A stretch of 64,000 nucleotides of DNA, from assembly GCA_963709775.1 (NCBI GenBank), contig CAVPXS010000010.1, forward strand, positions 1 to 64,000, in the 5' to 3' direction. Both the position numbers and the translations under genes were made by a program. Below, one piece after another: positions 52,921-61,839 of the stretch (its first letter is position 1; each line of letters begins with the position of its first letter). This DNA is from Salinimicrobium sp963709775. Its GTDB lineage: Bacteria > Bacteroidota > Bacteroidia > Flavobacteriales > Flavobacteriaceae. The notes under the pieces are model-generated. The model was not told the origin of the DNA. It searched no databases and saw nothing but the letters and a program-made list of their open reading frames with translations.

Positions 52921-53748
52921 ATGGAAGAAAAAATAGCCATACAGGGAATAAAAGGTTCTTTTCACCACCAGGTTGCCGGAGAATACTTCAGGCAGGATGT
53001 GCCGGTGGATGAATGCCGCTCCTTTCGGGAAGTGGTGGACAGTTTGCTGACCAACCGGTCTGTTAGTGCGGTAATGGCCATAGAGAATTCCACGGCCGGT
53101 ACCATACTTCCTAATTACGCTTTGATCGACGAAAACAATCTTCAGATAAAAGGGGAGCATTACATACCCATTTTTATGAATCTTATGGTGCTTCCGGGGC
53201 AAAAGATCGGTGATATTAAAAAAGTCTGTTCTCACCCAATGGCCCTGTTGCAGTGCCAGGATTTTTTCAAGGACCATCCACACATTGAACTTATTGAAGA
53301 TACCGACACTGCAGATGTGGCTAAAAGGATAAGCGAGCAAAGGCTCAAAGGAGTTGCGGCTCTCGCCAGCAAGTCTGCAGCCCAAATCTATGATCTGGAG
53401 ATCCTGAATGAAGGTATTCAGAATATGAAGAGCAATTCCACGCGCTTCCTGGTGCTTTCCTCCAAAAATGCGGCCCCTGTAGTCACCGGATCTAATAAGG
53501 CTTCTCTCAAGATCATTCTTGAAAATAAAAAAGGAAGCCTGGTAAGTGTACTAAATATTTTACGGGATTTTGATCTTGATATGACCAAGATTCAAAGTGT
53601 TCCGGTGGTTGATATCCCCTGGAAGTATGCATTTTTTATAGATGTGCTGTTTCAGAATGAAGAGGAATTTCAAAAGGTATTGGGAATACTTTCAGGATTA
53701 ACTGAAGAATTAAAAGTATTGGGGATTTATAAAAACGGGTTATTATGA
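52921..53748 (+). CDS. pheA: Prephenate dehydratase
   Basis: A 275-aa enzyme that converts prephenate to phenylpyruvate. The catalytic domain (about residues 3-178) shows IQGIKGSFHHQVAGEYF, MAIENSTAGTILPNY and NSTRFLVLS (the Thr-Arg-Phe motif); ALASKSAAQIY is also family-typical. A C-terminal ACT domain (about 192-270), NKKGSLVSVLNILRDFDLDM, suggests feedback control by phenylalanine. No chorismate mutase is fused; that activity is in the downstream DAHP synthase fusion. First gene of the aromatic operon; the stop overlaps the next gene's ATG. Confidence 0.93.
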   Translation: MEEKIAIQGIKGSFHHQVAGEYFRQDVPVDECRSFREVVDSLLTNRSVSAVMAIENSTAGTILPNYALIDENNLQIKGEHYIPIFMNLMVLPGQKIGDIKKVCSHPMALLQCQDFFKDHPHIELIEDTDTADVAKRISEQRLKGVAALASKSAAQIYDLEILNEGIQNMKSNSTRFLVLSSKNAAPVVTGSNKASLKIILENKKGSLVSVLNILRDFDLDMTKIQSVPVVDIPWKYAFFIDVLFQNEEEFQKVLGILSGLTEELKVLGIYKNGLL

Positions 53749-54893
53749 TAGCACAAGCCAGCAGATTAAATCATGTTGAAGAATACTATTTCTCAACAAA
53801 ATTGAAGGAAGTGAGGGCTTTACAGGATTCCGGAAAGCCTATTATTAATTTGGGAGTGGGAAGCCCCGACCTTGCGCCACCGCCACAGGTGATGACGGCA
53901 CTACAAAAGGCCTTGCTCAACCCAGATGCTCACCAGTATCAGCCGTATCGCGGAACAAATGATTTTAGAAAGGCAATAGCAGAATTCTACCAAAACTTCT
54001 ATGGCGTTACATTGAATTCGGAAACCGAGATCCTTCCCCTTATGGGCAGCAAGGAAGGAATTACGCATATTTCCATGGCATTTTTAAATGAAGGAGATGA
54101 GGTGCTGGTGCCAAATCCCGGCTATCCCACCTATGCTGCTGTCAGTCGTTTGGTGGGAGCCAGTACGGTGTTGTACGATCTTAGTGAAGAAACCGGCTGG
54201 TTACCAGATTTTCAGCAACTGGAAAAGCGGGATCTAAGCAGGGTGAAATTGATGTGGGTGAATTACCCTAACATGCCCACCGGTGCGGTGGCAAAAAAGG
54301 CAATTTTTGAACAGCTTATTGCCTTCGGAAAAAAGCATCACATTCTAATCGTCAATGACAACCCATACAGCTTTATCTTAAATGAGGAACCGGAAAGTAT
54401 CCTGAAGTATGCCGATGATACAGACGGCGTGCTGGAGCTGAATTCTTTAAGTAAGAGTTTCAATATGTCCGGCTGGCGAATTGGGATGCTCTGCGGAAGT
54501 GAAAAGCACATCAATTCTGTCCTGAAAGTGAAGACCAACATGGACAGCGGAATGTTTTTCCCGCTACAGGCGGGTGCGGCAATGGCATTGAGGCTTCCGC
54601 CAGACTGGTTCAGGGAGCAGAATAAGATCTACCTGCGCCGGAAAGAGGAGATAAGCATATTGGCAGATGCCCTTGACTGTAGTTTTACCCGGGATCAAAC
54701 CGGAATGTTCCTATGGTGCAGGGTACCACGAGGTATTACTTCGGAAGCTTTTGTAGATCATCTTTTAAAGCAGTATCATATTTTTGTGGCCCCGGGATTC
54801 ATTTTTGGGAGTCAGGGAGAAGGGTACATCCGGTTCTCTCTTTGTTCTTCCGAAGAAACTATTATTAAAGCCTGTAAAAGATTATCGGCATGA
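53745..54893 (+). CDS. Class I/II aminotransferase (aromatic/aspartate type)
   Basis: A 382-aa PLP-dependent aminotransferase. The PLP lysine is in SLSKSFNMSGWRIG (about residues 233-246), with VNDNPYSFI (about 202-210) before it and NYPNMPTGAVA (about 171-181) as substrate/PLP contact. Position between pheA and tyrA suggests transamination of phenylpyruvate, hydroxyphenylpyruvate or prephenate (inference). ATG overlaps the pheA stop by 4 bp and its own stop overlaps tyrA. Confidence 0.92.
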   Translation: MIAQASRLNHVEEYYFSTKLKEVRALQDSGKPIINLGVGSPDLAPPPQVMTALQKALLNPDAHQYQPYRGTNDFRKAIAEFYQNFYGVTLNSETEILPLMGSKEGITHISMAFLNEGDEVLVPNPGYPTYAAVSRLVGASTVLYDLSEETGWLPDFQQLEKRDLSRVKLMWVNYPNMPTGAVAKKAIFEQLIAFGKKHHILIVNDNPYSFILNEEPESILKYADDTDGVLELNSLSKSFNMSGWRIGMLCGSEKHINSVLKVKTNMDSGMFFPLQAGAAMALRLPPDWFREQNKIYLRRKEEISILADALDCSFTRDQTGMFLWCRVPRGITSEAFVDHLLKQYHIFVAPGFIFGSQGEGYIRFSLCSSEETIIKACKRLSA

Positions 54894-55738
54894 AGGTTCA
54901 TATTATAGGTTTAGGTTTAATAGGCGGGTCTTTTGCATTGGGATTGCGGAAAGAATTTCCGGAAGTGGAAATTTCCGGGAATGATGCAAATGAAGCTCAT
55001 CTCTTAAAGGCGCAAAAACTCAAGCTCATTGACCGTCCAGCGGGGCTGGAAGCAGTGGAGCATGCAGATGTGGTGATTATTGCCGTTCCTGTTGATGTGG
55101 CAAAGAAAGTGGCCGTTGAGGTCCTTGATAAAGTAGGGGCAAATACACTTGTTTTTGATGCAGGTTCGACAAAATCGGGATTATGTGAAGCGATAGAGCA
55201 GCATCCTAACCGGCGAAATTTCCTGGCGGCTCATCCTATTGCGGGTACTGAATTTTCAGGACCTTCAGCCGCTGTAGAAGATCTCTTCAGGAATAAGACC
55301 AACATCATTTGTGAAGTGGAAAAGACAGCTTTTAAACTTCAGGAAAGAGCATTGGAAATTTTTCAGAAGCTGGGAATGCGCATCAGGTATATGGATCCAA
55401 AATCCCACGACCGGCATATTGCTTACGTTTCTCACCTGTCGCATATTAGTTCCTTTATGCTGGGGAAAACTGTGCTTCAGAAAGAGCAGAACGAAAAAGA
55501 CATTTTTGACCTGGCAGGAAGTGGATTTGCATCCACCGTGCGACTTGCGAAGAGTTCTCCCGCCATGTGGACTCCTATTTTTCAGCAGAACAAAGGCAAC
55601 ATCCTGGAGACGCTGGAAGAATATATTAGCAACCTTACCAAATTCAAAAACCTTATCGAAAATGATGATTTTCAGGAGGTTTTTCTGGAGATGGAAAGAA
55701 CGAACCATATTAAAACGATTTTAAACGGAATAAACTGA
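54890..55738 (+). CDS. tyrA: Prephenate dehydrogenase
   Basis: A 282-aa NAD(P)-dependent enzyme converting prephenate to 4-hydroxyphenylpyruvate. Nucleotide fold IIGLGLIGGSFALGLRK at the start; AAHPIAGTEFSGP (about residues 113-125) holds the catalytic His; HDRHIAYVSHLSHISSFML (about 178-196) and GSGFASTVRLAKSSPAMW (about 211-228) are family motifs. No fused chorismate mutase and no ACT domain. Start overlaps the aminotransferase stop; tight operon. Confidence 0.93.
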   Translation: MKVHIIGLGLIGGSFALGLRKEFPEVEISGNDANEAHLLKAQKLKLIDRPAGLEAVEHADVVIIAVPVDVAKKVAVEVLDKVGANTLVFDAGSTKSGLCEAIEQHPNRRNFLAAHPIAGTEFSGPSAAVEDLFRNKTNIICEVEKTAFKLQERALEIFQKLGMRIRYMDPKSHDRHIAYVSHLSHISSFMLGKTVLQKEQNEKDIFDLAGSGFASTVRLAKSSPAMWTPIFQQNKGNILETLEEYISNLTKFKNLIENDDFQEVFLEMERTNHIKTILNGIN

Positions 55739-55745
55739 TCATAAA

Positions 55746-56834
55746 ATGGAAAATAAAAAAGAACTGAGAACCTGGTTGGACAAATTTGGACTGGATCATC
55801 CCCTTGTAATTGCCGGCCCCTGCAGTGCAGAAACTGAGGAGCAGGTACTCAAAATAGCACACCAGTTAAAGGACACCGATGCCACAGTTTTAAGGGCGGG
55901 GATATGGAAACCGAGAACCCGCCCGGGTAATTTTGAAGGTGTGGGTGCACTTGGGCTAAAATGGCTTCAGAAAGCAAAAGAGGAAACCGGAATGTTGACT
56001 ACGACGGAAGTTGCCAATCCTAACCACGTGGATCTCGCTCTCAAACATGATATTGATATCCTGTGGATAGGCGCACGAACTACGGTTTCTCCTTTTATTA
56101 TTCAGGAAATTGCCGATGCTCTTAAAGGTACAGATAAGGTGGTGCTTGTGAAAAATCCGGTGAACCCCGATCTTTCCCTTTGGCTGGGAGCGGTGGAGAG
56201 ATTTTACACCAGTGACATTAAAAACCTTGGGGTGATCCACCGCGGATTTTCCACTTATGAAAAAACCCGCTACCGTAATAATCCTGAATGGCAGATCCCC
56301 ATCGATCTACAGACGAAATTTCCCGATTTGCCATTGATCCTGGATCCATCGCATATTGCAGGAAACAGGACGTCGATCTTTGATCTTTGCCAGACAGCCC
56401 TGGACCTAAATTATGACGGACTCATGGTGGAGACGCACCACGATCCCGATAATGCATGGAGTGACGCCGCCCAACAAATTACACCGGCCACACTGGTGCA
56501 GTTTATGGAAGATTTGAGAATTAGGAAAGTGATTTCAGAAAGTGAGGAATTTAAATCGAAACTTCAGAGTTTGAGAGCGATGATAGATATTGCCGATACT
56601 CAATTACTGGACGTGCTATCGAGAAGAATGAAGATATCTGATGAAATAGGGAAAGCTAAAAAATCTCAGAACGTAGCGGTGCTTCAAAATCAGCGATGGA
56701 GTGAAATTCTGGAAAAAATGACCGGGGAAGGGCAGCAGAATGGATTGAGTGAAGAATTTATCATGAGAATCTTCAAAGCTATTCACCAGGAGTCAATCGA
56801 CCACCAGGAGAAGATCATGAGATCTATGCAGTAA
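55746..56834 (+). CDS. Bifunctional DAHP synthase / chorismate mutase type II
   Basis: A 362-aa fusion. The N-terminal DAHP synthase (residues about 1-260, AroG/KdsA-like) shows LVIAGPCSAETEEQVL, RAGIWKPRTRPGNFEGVG, VLVKNPVNPDLSLWLG and LILDPSHIAGNR. The C-terminal AroQ-type chorismate mutase (about 268-360) shows LRAMIDIADTQLLDVLSRRMKI and GKAKKSQNVAVLQNQRW. It catalyses the first step of the shikimate pathway and the chorismate-to-prephenate step, feeding pheA and tyrA of the same operon. Starts 7 bp after tyrA. Confidence 0.95.
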   Translation: MENKKELRTWLDKFGLDHPLVIAGPCSAETEEQVLKIAHQLKDTDATVLRAGIWKPRTRPGNFEGVGALGLKWLQKAKEETGMLTTTEVANPNHVDLALKHDIDILWIGARTTVSPFIIQEIADALKGTDKVVLVKNPVNPDLSLWLGAVERFYTSDIKNLGVIHRGFSTYEKTRYRNNPEWQIPIDLQTKFPDLPLILDPSHIAGNRTSIFDLCQTALDLNYDGLMVETHHDPDNAWSDAAQQITPATLVQFMEDLRIRKVISESEEFKSKLQSLRAMIDIADTQLLDVLSRRMKISDEIGKAKKSQNVAVLQNQRWSEILEKMTGEGQQNGLSEEFIMRIFKAIHQESIDHQEKIMRSMQ

Positions 56835-56906
56835 AAACTTAAGGTTGTTTTTTCAGGTACAGATGCTGCAATGCTGTAAAATAATAGGTATTGAAAATTT
56901 ATAATG

Positions 56907-56914
56907 TAATTTTG
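56907..56914 (+). promoter_or_regulatory. Possible -7 promoter box for rsgA
   Basis: TAATTTTG fits TAnnTTTG, 88 bp before the rsgA ATG; no well-spaced -33 box. Confidence 0.4.
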
Positions 56915-57001
56915 CCTATCTAGTTAAGAGTACAGAATATATGGTTTTGAGTGCTGCCTTTTTTCCTATTGCGGAAAGTTCTCAAAACCTAAAAAAAATT
57001 T

Positions 57002-57958
57002 ATGACAGGAACTGTTTACAAATCTACCGGAAGTTGGTACCAGGTAAAAGCTGATGACGGAAACTTTTATCAATGCCGAATTAAAGGAAAGTTCAGGATC
57101 AAGGGTATTAAAAGCACCAATCCTGTGGCTGTGGGAGACCGGGTGGAATTTAAACTGGAAAATACTTCCGATGAAGATCAAAACGGGGTGATCACAGGGA
57201 TCAAGGAGCGGGAAAACTATATTATCCGCAAATCGGTTAACCTGTCAAAGCAAACGCATATTATTGCCTCAAATATTGATCAGGCCTTTTTACTGGTGAC
57301 CCTGAAAAATCCGCCAACCTTTACCATTTTTATTGATCGTTTCCTTATCACTGCGGAAGCATATGAGATCAAGGCAATTTTGCTTTTCAACAAGATCGAT
57401 ACCTATAATGATGATGAGCTGGACGAGGTGAAATTTCTCGCAGCCATGTACCGCCAAATCGGTTATGAGTGTATAGGGATTTCGGCAAAGACCGGAAAAA
57501 ATGTGGAGAAGGTAAAAGAGCTTATGAAGGGGAAAACCAGTCTGATCTCCGGTCATAGCGGAACAGGGAAGTCTACTTTGATCAATGCGATCGAACCTAA
57601 ACTGGACCTAAAGACCACCGAAATTTCTGAGCAGCACCGTCAGGGCCAGCACACAACTACTTTTGCTGAAATGTATGATCTTGATTTTGGTGCACAGATC
57701 ATTGATACTCCCGGGATAAAAGGTTTTGGGGTAGTAGATATCGAAAAAGAGGAATTAGGGAACTATTTTCCGGAGTTCTTTGCGCGGAAACAGGATTGTA
57801 AGTTCTACAATTGCCTTCACCTGGAAGAACCCAAATGTGCTGTAAAAGAGGCATTGGAAGCCGGGGAGATCCCCTGGTCCCGTTATAAAAGTTATCTGCA
57901 AATATTGAAAGGCGAAGACGAACAGAATTATCGATTCGACAATCACCAGCCCGAATGA
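57002..57958 (+). CDS. rsgA: Ribosome small-subunit biogenesis GTPase RsgA
   Basis: A 318-aa circularly permuted GTPase. Order of motifs is G4 (FNKIDT, about residues 129-134), G1 (SGHSGTGKST, about 181-190), G3 (DTPGIKGFG, about 235-243), as in RsgA/YjeQ. An N-terminal OB fold (about 1-75) and a C-terminal zinc-binding Cys cluster (CKFYNCLHLEEPKCAV, about 263-278) complete it. It helps 30S subunit maturation. The stop overlaps the dtd ATG. Confidence 0.95.
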   Translation: MTGTVYKSTGSWYQVKADDGNFYQCRIKGKFRIKGIKSTNPVAVGDRVEFKLENTSDEDQNGVITGIKERENYIIRKSVNLSKQTHIIASNIDQAFLLVTLKNPPTFTIFIDRFLITAEAYEIKAILLFNKIDTYNDDELDEVKFLAAMYRQIGYECIGISAKTGKNVEKVKELMKGKTSLISGHSGTGKSTLINAIEPKLDLKTTEISEQHRQGQHTTTFAEMYDLDFGAQIIDTPGIKGFGVVDIEKEELGNYFPEFFARKQDCKFYNCLHLEEPKCAVKEALEAGEIPWSRYKSYLQILKGEDEQNYRFDNHQPE

Positions 57959-58408
57959 GAGCAGTAATACAGAGAGTTTCCAAAGCATCGGTCACTATAA
58001 ATGGTGTCAAAAATGCTGAAATTGGTAATGGTTTATTGATCCTGTTGGGGATAGTTGAAGAAGATACTTCCGAAGATATTGCCTGGCTATGCAAAAAGAT
58101 CGTGAACATGAGGATCTTTAATGATTCCAATGGAGTGATGAATGATTCTTTACTTGACGTGAATGGAGATGGTATAGTGGTTAGCCAGTTCACCCTGCAT
58201 GCGAGCACAAAAAAAGGAAATCGTCCCAGTTATATTAAAGCTGCCAAACCCGATGTTGCTATTCCCTTATACGAGGAATTTGTAAGCCGATTTGAGCAGG
58301 AGCTTGGGAAAAGCAGTAGGCACAGGAGAATTTGGTGCAGACATGAAAGTGGAGCTATTGAATGATGGACCTGTGACTATAATTTTGGATTCGAAAAATA
58401 AGGAATGA
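57955..58408 (+). CDS. dtd: D-aminoacyl-tRNA deacylase, one frameshift
   Basis: Removes D-amino acids from mischarged tRNA. The N-terminal MRAVIQRVSKASVTINGV, SQFTLHASTKKGNRPSYIKA and the glycine/proline motif DGPVTI (in the second frame) are DTD hallmarks. The first frame fails at about 58312, where GGAAAAGCAG is expected but GGGAAAAGCAG is present (one extra G). Corrected length is 150 aa, typical for DTD. Overlaps the rsgA stop by 4 bp. Sequencing error is likeliest. Confidence 0.9.
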
Positions 58409-58414
58409 TAGAAT

Positions 58415-58447
58415 AACCCTTTCAGGGTTCTAAACCCTGAAAGGGTT
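58415..58447. terminator. Hairpin after dtd
   Basis: Perfect 15-bp inverted repeat AACCCTTTCAGGGTT/AACCCTGAAAGGGTT, three-nt spacer. A dispersed Bacteroidetes repeat; weak T-run, so termination is uncertain. Confidence 0.6.
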
Positions 58448-58460
58448 CAAAATAACAATA

Positions 58461-58787
58461 ATGAACATACAGGATTCTCAAAAAGCAGTAGATAACTGGA
58501 TCAAAGAGCACGGCGTGCGGTATTTTAATGAACTCACCAACATGGCTCAGCTTACCGAAGAAGTGGGGGAAGTGGCCCGCATTATTGCCCGTCGTTATGG
58601 GGAACAAAGTGAAAAAGAGAGCGACAAGGCAAAAGACCTGGGCGAAGAACTTGCCGATGTTGTTTTTGTGGTGCTCTGCCTTGCCAATCAAACCGGCATT
58701 AACCTCCAGGAAGCCTTTGATAAAAAGCTTGATCTTAAATCTCAGCGGGACAAAGACAGGCATAAAAACAATAAAAAATTAAAATAA
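58461..58787 (+). CDS. MazG-like nucleotide pyrophosphohydrolase
   Basis: A 108-aa all-helical NTP pyrophosphohydrolase-like protein: LTEEVGEVARIIARRYGEQ (Glu cluster, about residues 31-49) and DLGEELADVVFVVLCLANQTG (about 60-80) supply the metal-binding Glu/Asp pattern E-x2-E...E-x2-D. It probably removes non-canonical or excess nucleotides (family role). It abuts a small membrane protein and aroA. Confidence 0.87.
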   Translation: MNIQDSQKAVDNWIKEHGVRYFNELTNMAQLTEEVGEVARIIARRYGEQSEKESDKAKDLGEELADVVFVVLCLANQTGINLQEAFDKKLDLKSQRDKDRHKNNKKLK

Positions 58788-59048
58788 ATGCGCATTTTAG
58801 AAGACATTAAAAACCCGGATTACTGGACAAAAGTTTTCCAATTAGGAATTATCTTTTTTGTAATATTCGTGGGGCTGTCATTGATCATCTCTCATTTTCG
58901 CCAGATCATGTCGGGAGATTTTAGTGCTATTTACCAGGATGAATTTGCCGATGGTAAATGGGTGGAATATATTCTTGTCAAAGCTGCAATAAGTCTTGTG
59001 TATGCAATGTATATGACCAGTAGGCGCAAGAACTTCAAAAGAGAATAA
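58788..59048 (+). CDS. Small membrane protein upstream of aroA (DUF6341-like)
   Basis: An 86-aa protein with two hydrophobic helices (about residues 20-40, VFQLGIIFFVIFVGLSLIIS, and about 62-78) and a basic tail. It starts directly at the MazG-like stop and ends 3 bp before aroA. Small two-helix proteins in this position are seen in other flavobacteria, I believe under DUF6341; this is from memory. Function unknown. Confidence 0.6.
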   Translation: MRILEDIKNPDYWTKVFQLGIIFFVIFVGLSLIISHFRQIMSGDFSAIYQDEFADGKWVEYILVKAAISLVYAMYMTSRRKNFKRE

Positions 59049-59051
59049 TCT

Positions 59052-60284
59052 ATGCAGCTGCAGCTTTCTACCAGGAGCCGGGAACTTTCCGGCAGGATCT
59101 CTGTTACCGGTTCAAAAAGTGAATCAAACAGGCTTCTTATATTGCAGGCGCAGTTTCCTTCCATCGAAATCCAAAACCTTTCCAACAGCGATGATACCAG
59201 TGTACTTCAAAGTGCTCTTACTTCTTTAGAAGATGTTATAGATATTCATCACGCGGGTACGGCAATGCGGTTTTTAACCGCTTACCTGGCATCTACTGAA
59301 GGTCGGGAGGTGATTTTGACCGGCAGCCAAAGGATGCAGGAGCGACCAATCGGGATTCTTGTAGATGCACTTCGGGAATTGGGGGCAGAGATTTCTTATG
59401 AAAGCAATGAAGGTTATCCACCTTTACGCATTAAAGGGAAAAAGTTGGTTAAAAATGAGGTGAAAGTACTGGCAAACATCAGTAGCCAGTATATTTCGGC
59501 TTTGATGCTGATCGCACCCGGAATGCCCGAAGGTTTGCATATACACCTGGAAGGAAAAGTAACTTCTGTACCTTATATTTTAATGACCCTGCAACTCCTG
59601 AAGCAGTGCGGGATCTCCGGAAGCTTTGAAAACAATAAAATTTCTATCGGGCCACAAAAATCGGTGCCAAAAACTGAAATTGTTGTAGAATCTGACTGGA
59701 GTTCGGCTTCTTATTTTTACAGCCTCGCAGCCCTTTCGAATTCGGCAGAGATTATTCTAACTTCCTATCGGGAAAATAGTCTGCAGGGAGACAGAAGCGT
59801 AGCAGAGATCTACCAAAAATTAGGTGTAAAAACCACCTTTTTGGAAGGTGAGATAAAGCTGGAAAAAACTGAAGTACTACTTCCCGAAATTCTGGAGCTG
59901 GACCTCTCCAACAGCCCCGACCTTGCGCAGACGATTGCCGTCACCTGCTTTGGCCTTGGAATAGAAGCCCGGTTAACAGGATTACATACCTTAAGGATCA
60001 AGGAAACGGACAGGCTTCAGGCATTGAAGAACGAGATTGAGAAGCTTGGGGGTAAGGTTTCAATTACAGAGAATTCGCTGCAGCTTTCAGCTTCCGAAGA
60101 AATAAATTCAAATATTTCAATAGATACTTATAATGACCATCGTATGGCACTGGCTTTTGCACCTTTGGCATTAAAAGTGCCAATAGGGATCAATAATGCG
60201 GGGGTGGTGAGTAAATCTTTTCCGGAGTTCTGGAAAGATATGCAGCAGCTTGGATTTTCCGTAGAAGATTCGGCGGTCGACTAA
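59052..60284 (+). CDS. aroA: 3-phosphoshikimate 1-carboxyvinyltransferase (EPSP synthase)
   Basis: A 410-aa EPSP synthase of the shikimate pathway, joining shikimate-3-phosphate and PEP. Key regions are ITGSKSESNRLLILQ-like VTGSKSESNRLLILQ (about residues 19-33), HHAGTAMRFLTAYL (about 63-76), RMQERPIGILVDALRELGA and TYNDHRMALAFAPLAL (about 361-376). Slightly shorter than the E. coli enzyme, as in many Bacteroidetes. It is not in the attenuated aromatic operon, but follows the small membrane protein by 3 bp. Confidence 0.95.
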   Translation: MQLQLSTRSRELSGRISVTGSKSESNRLLILQAQFPSIEIQNLSNSDDTSVLQSALTSLEDVIDIHHAGTAMRFLTAYLASTEGREVILTGSQRMQERPIGILVDALRELGAEISYESNEGYPPLRIKGKKLVKNEVKVLANISSQYISALMLIAPGMPEGLHIHLEGKVTSVPYILMTLQLLKQCGISGSFENNKISIGPQKSVPKTEIVVESDWSSASYFYSLAALSNSAEIILTSYRENSLQGDRSVAEIYQKLGVKTTFLEGEIKLEKTEVLLPEILELDLSNSPDLAQTIAVTCFGLGIEARLTGLHTLRIKETDRLQALKNEIEKLGGKVSITENSLQLSASEEINSNISIDTYNDHRMALAFAPLALKVPIGINNAGVVSKSFPEFWKDMQQLGFSVEDSAVD

Positions 60285-60353
60285 AAATTTTTCAAAAGAA
60301 CCCGTTGTGTGGCCGCGTCAATTAACAGATTTCTTAAATAAACCTGCATTTAC

Positions 60354-60385
60354 TTGACAACGCCTATCTCGAGGTCGTATATTTG
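60354..60385 (+). promoter_or_regulatory. queA promoter
   Basis: TTG at 60354-60356 and TATATTTG (perfect TAnnTTTG) at 60378-60385 with 21 nt between; start of transcription near 60392, about 17-23 nt before the queA ATG. Confidence 0.75.
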
Positions 60386-60408
60386 CAGCTTCAAAAAAAC
60401 TATCTTAT

Positions 60409-61464
60409 ATGGGAATGAAATTATCGCACTTCAGCTTTGATCTGCCACCAGAACTTTTGGCCGAATATCCTTCAGAAAACAGGGATGAGGCACGTTTAAT
60501 GGTTTTGAATAGAAAAGATCAAACTATTGAGCACAAACAATTCAAGGATCTTATCGATTATTTTGAACCACATGACGTGATGGTATTGAACAATACTAAG
60601 GTTTTTCCTGCGCGTTTGTTTGGTAATAAAGAAAAGACCGGTGCTCGTATTGAAGTGTTCCTTTTGAGGGAATTAAACGCTGAAACCCGTTTATGGGATG
60701 TGCTTGTAGATCCAGCCAGAAAGATTAGGATAGGGAATAAATTATATTTTGGAGAGGATGAAAGCCTTGTGGCCGAAGTCATTGACAATACTACTTCCCG
60801 CGGGAGAACACTTCGTTTCCTATATGACGGTTCTTATGAAGAATTCCGTGATAAATTGACAGAGCTGGGTGAAACTCCGCTGCCAAAATACATCAAAAGA
60901 GAAGTACAGCCTGAAGATAAGGAGCGTTACCAAACGATCTATGCAAAATCTGAAGGGGCTGTAGCGGCACCAACTGCCGGACTTCACTTCTCAAAGCACC
61001 TTTTAAAGAGGTTAGAGATCAAGGGAATTGATTTTGCCGAGGTGACACTACACGTTGGATTGGGAACTTTTAGCCCTGTTGAGGTAGAAGATCTTTCAAA
61101 ACATAAAATGGACAGCGAGGAAGCTTTTATTGAAAAACCGGCTGTAGATACTATTAATAAAGCTATTAGCGAAAAACGTAAGGTTTGTGCAGTAGGAACT
61201 ACTGTGATGCGTTCCCTGGAAAGCTCTGTTTCTTCAAACAGAACTCTGAATGAGTTTGGTGGATGGACCAATAAATTCATCTTCCCTCCTTACGATTTTA
61301 GTATTGCAAACTGTATGATCACTAACTTCCATACCCCAAAATCGACTTTATTGATGATGGTTTCTGCCTTTGCAGGTCATGATTTTATGAAAAAGGCTTA
61401 TGCTGAAGCGGTGAAAGAAAAATATAAATTCTACACTTACGGAGACGCTATGCTTATTATTTAA
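60409..61464 (+). CDS. queA: S-adenosylmethionine:tRNA ribosyltransferase-isomerase QueA
   Basis: A 351-aa enzyme that transfers and isomerises the ribosyl moiety of SAM onto preQ1-tRNA to form epoxyqueuosine. Family motifs: MKLSHFSFDLPPELLAEYPS (second ATG at 60415 is the likely start), VMVLNNTKVFPARLFG, AVAAPTAGLHFSKHLL and VTLHVGLGTFSPVEVE, and NCMITNFHTPKSTLLMMVSA near the end. Own promoter and downstream hairpin suggest a single-gene transcript. Confidence 0.95.
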   Translation: MGMKLSHFSFDLPPELLAEYPSENRDEARLMVLNRKDQTIEHKQFKDLIDYFEPHDVMVLNNTKVFPARLFGNKEKTGARIEVFLLRELNAETRLWDVLVDPARKIRIGNKLYFGEDESLVAEVIDNTTSRGRTLRFLYDGSYEEFRDKLTELGETPLPKYIKREVQPEDKERYQTIYAKSEGAVAAPTAGLHFSKHLLKRLEIKGIDFAEVTLHVGLGTFSPVEVEDLSKHKMDSEEAFIEKPAVDTINKAISEKRKVCAVGTTVMRSLESSVSSNRTLNEFGGWTNKFIFPPYDFSIANCMITNFHTPKSTLLMMVSAFAGHDFMKKAYAEAVKEKYKFYTYGDAMLII

Positions 61465-61505
61465 GTACGCAGTCGGCAGTTTTTAGTCGGCAGTATTATA
61501 ACGAT

Positions 61506-61542
61506 AAACCTCACAGGTCTCAAAGGCCTGTGAGGTTTGTTT
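61506..61542 (+). terminator. queA terminator-like hairpin
   Basis: Perfect 12-bp stem AAACCTCACAGG/CCTGTGAGGTTT, followed by GTTTATT. Possibly a dispersed repeat used as terminator. Confidence 0.65.
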
Positions 61543-61780
61543 ATTAAGTGTCATGCAAAACTTGTTTCGGCATCTCTTCAGAATTGCGTTTTGTCAGGAC
61601 CCTGAAATGAATTCAGGGTGACGGAAAGCCTTCCCAATTTCACGTCATGCTGAACTTGTTTCAGCATCACCATATCAACGGTTTCTTAAGATTATCTGTG
61701 CATCCGTGGCTAAAAAATAGCTGAACTTTAAAATCTTAAATCCTGAACCCGGAATCCCTTTTTGGCTAACTTATTGATCC

Positions 61781-61803
61781 TCAAAAATGACATTTTAGAG
61801 GAG
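61781..61803. repeat. REP-like palindrome copy
   Basis: CCTCAAAAATGACATTTTAGAGG (shown here in two parts: CCTCAAAAATGA, CATTTTAGAGG) with paired CCTC/GAGG ends, upstream of rlmN. Confidence 0.6.
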
Positions 61804-61827
61804 TATTAGAAATCACAATAACTTTAG

Positions 61828-61835
61828 TATTTTTG
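61828..61835 (+). promoter_or_regulatory. -7 box TATTTTTG overlapping the rlmN start region
   Basis: Perfect TAnnTTTG only 4 nt before the GTG at 61840. If used, the mRNA would be leaderless or nearly so. Confidence 0.5.
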
Positions 61836-61839
61836 CAGC

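Larger units (their letters stand above)
61465..61839. other. Intergenic region with dispersed repeats
   Basis: Contains the queA hairpin, TTCAGG/CCTGAA-type repeats (about 61600-61665, including TGCTGAACTTGTTTCAGCAT), a GTGCATCCGTGGCTAAAAAA-like repeat and a REP-like palindrome. No gene recognised. Confidence 0.7.
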
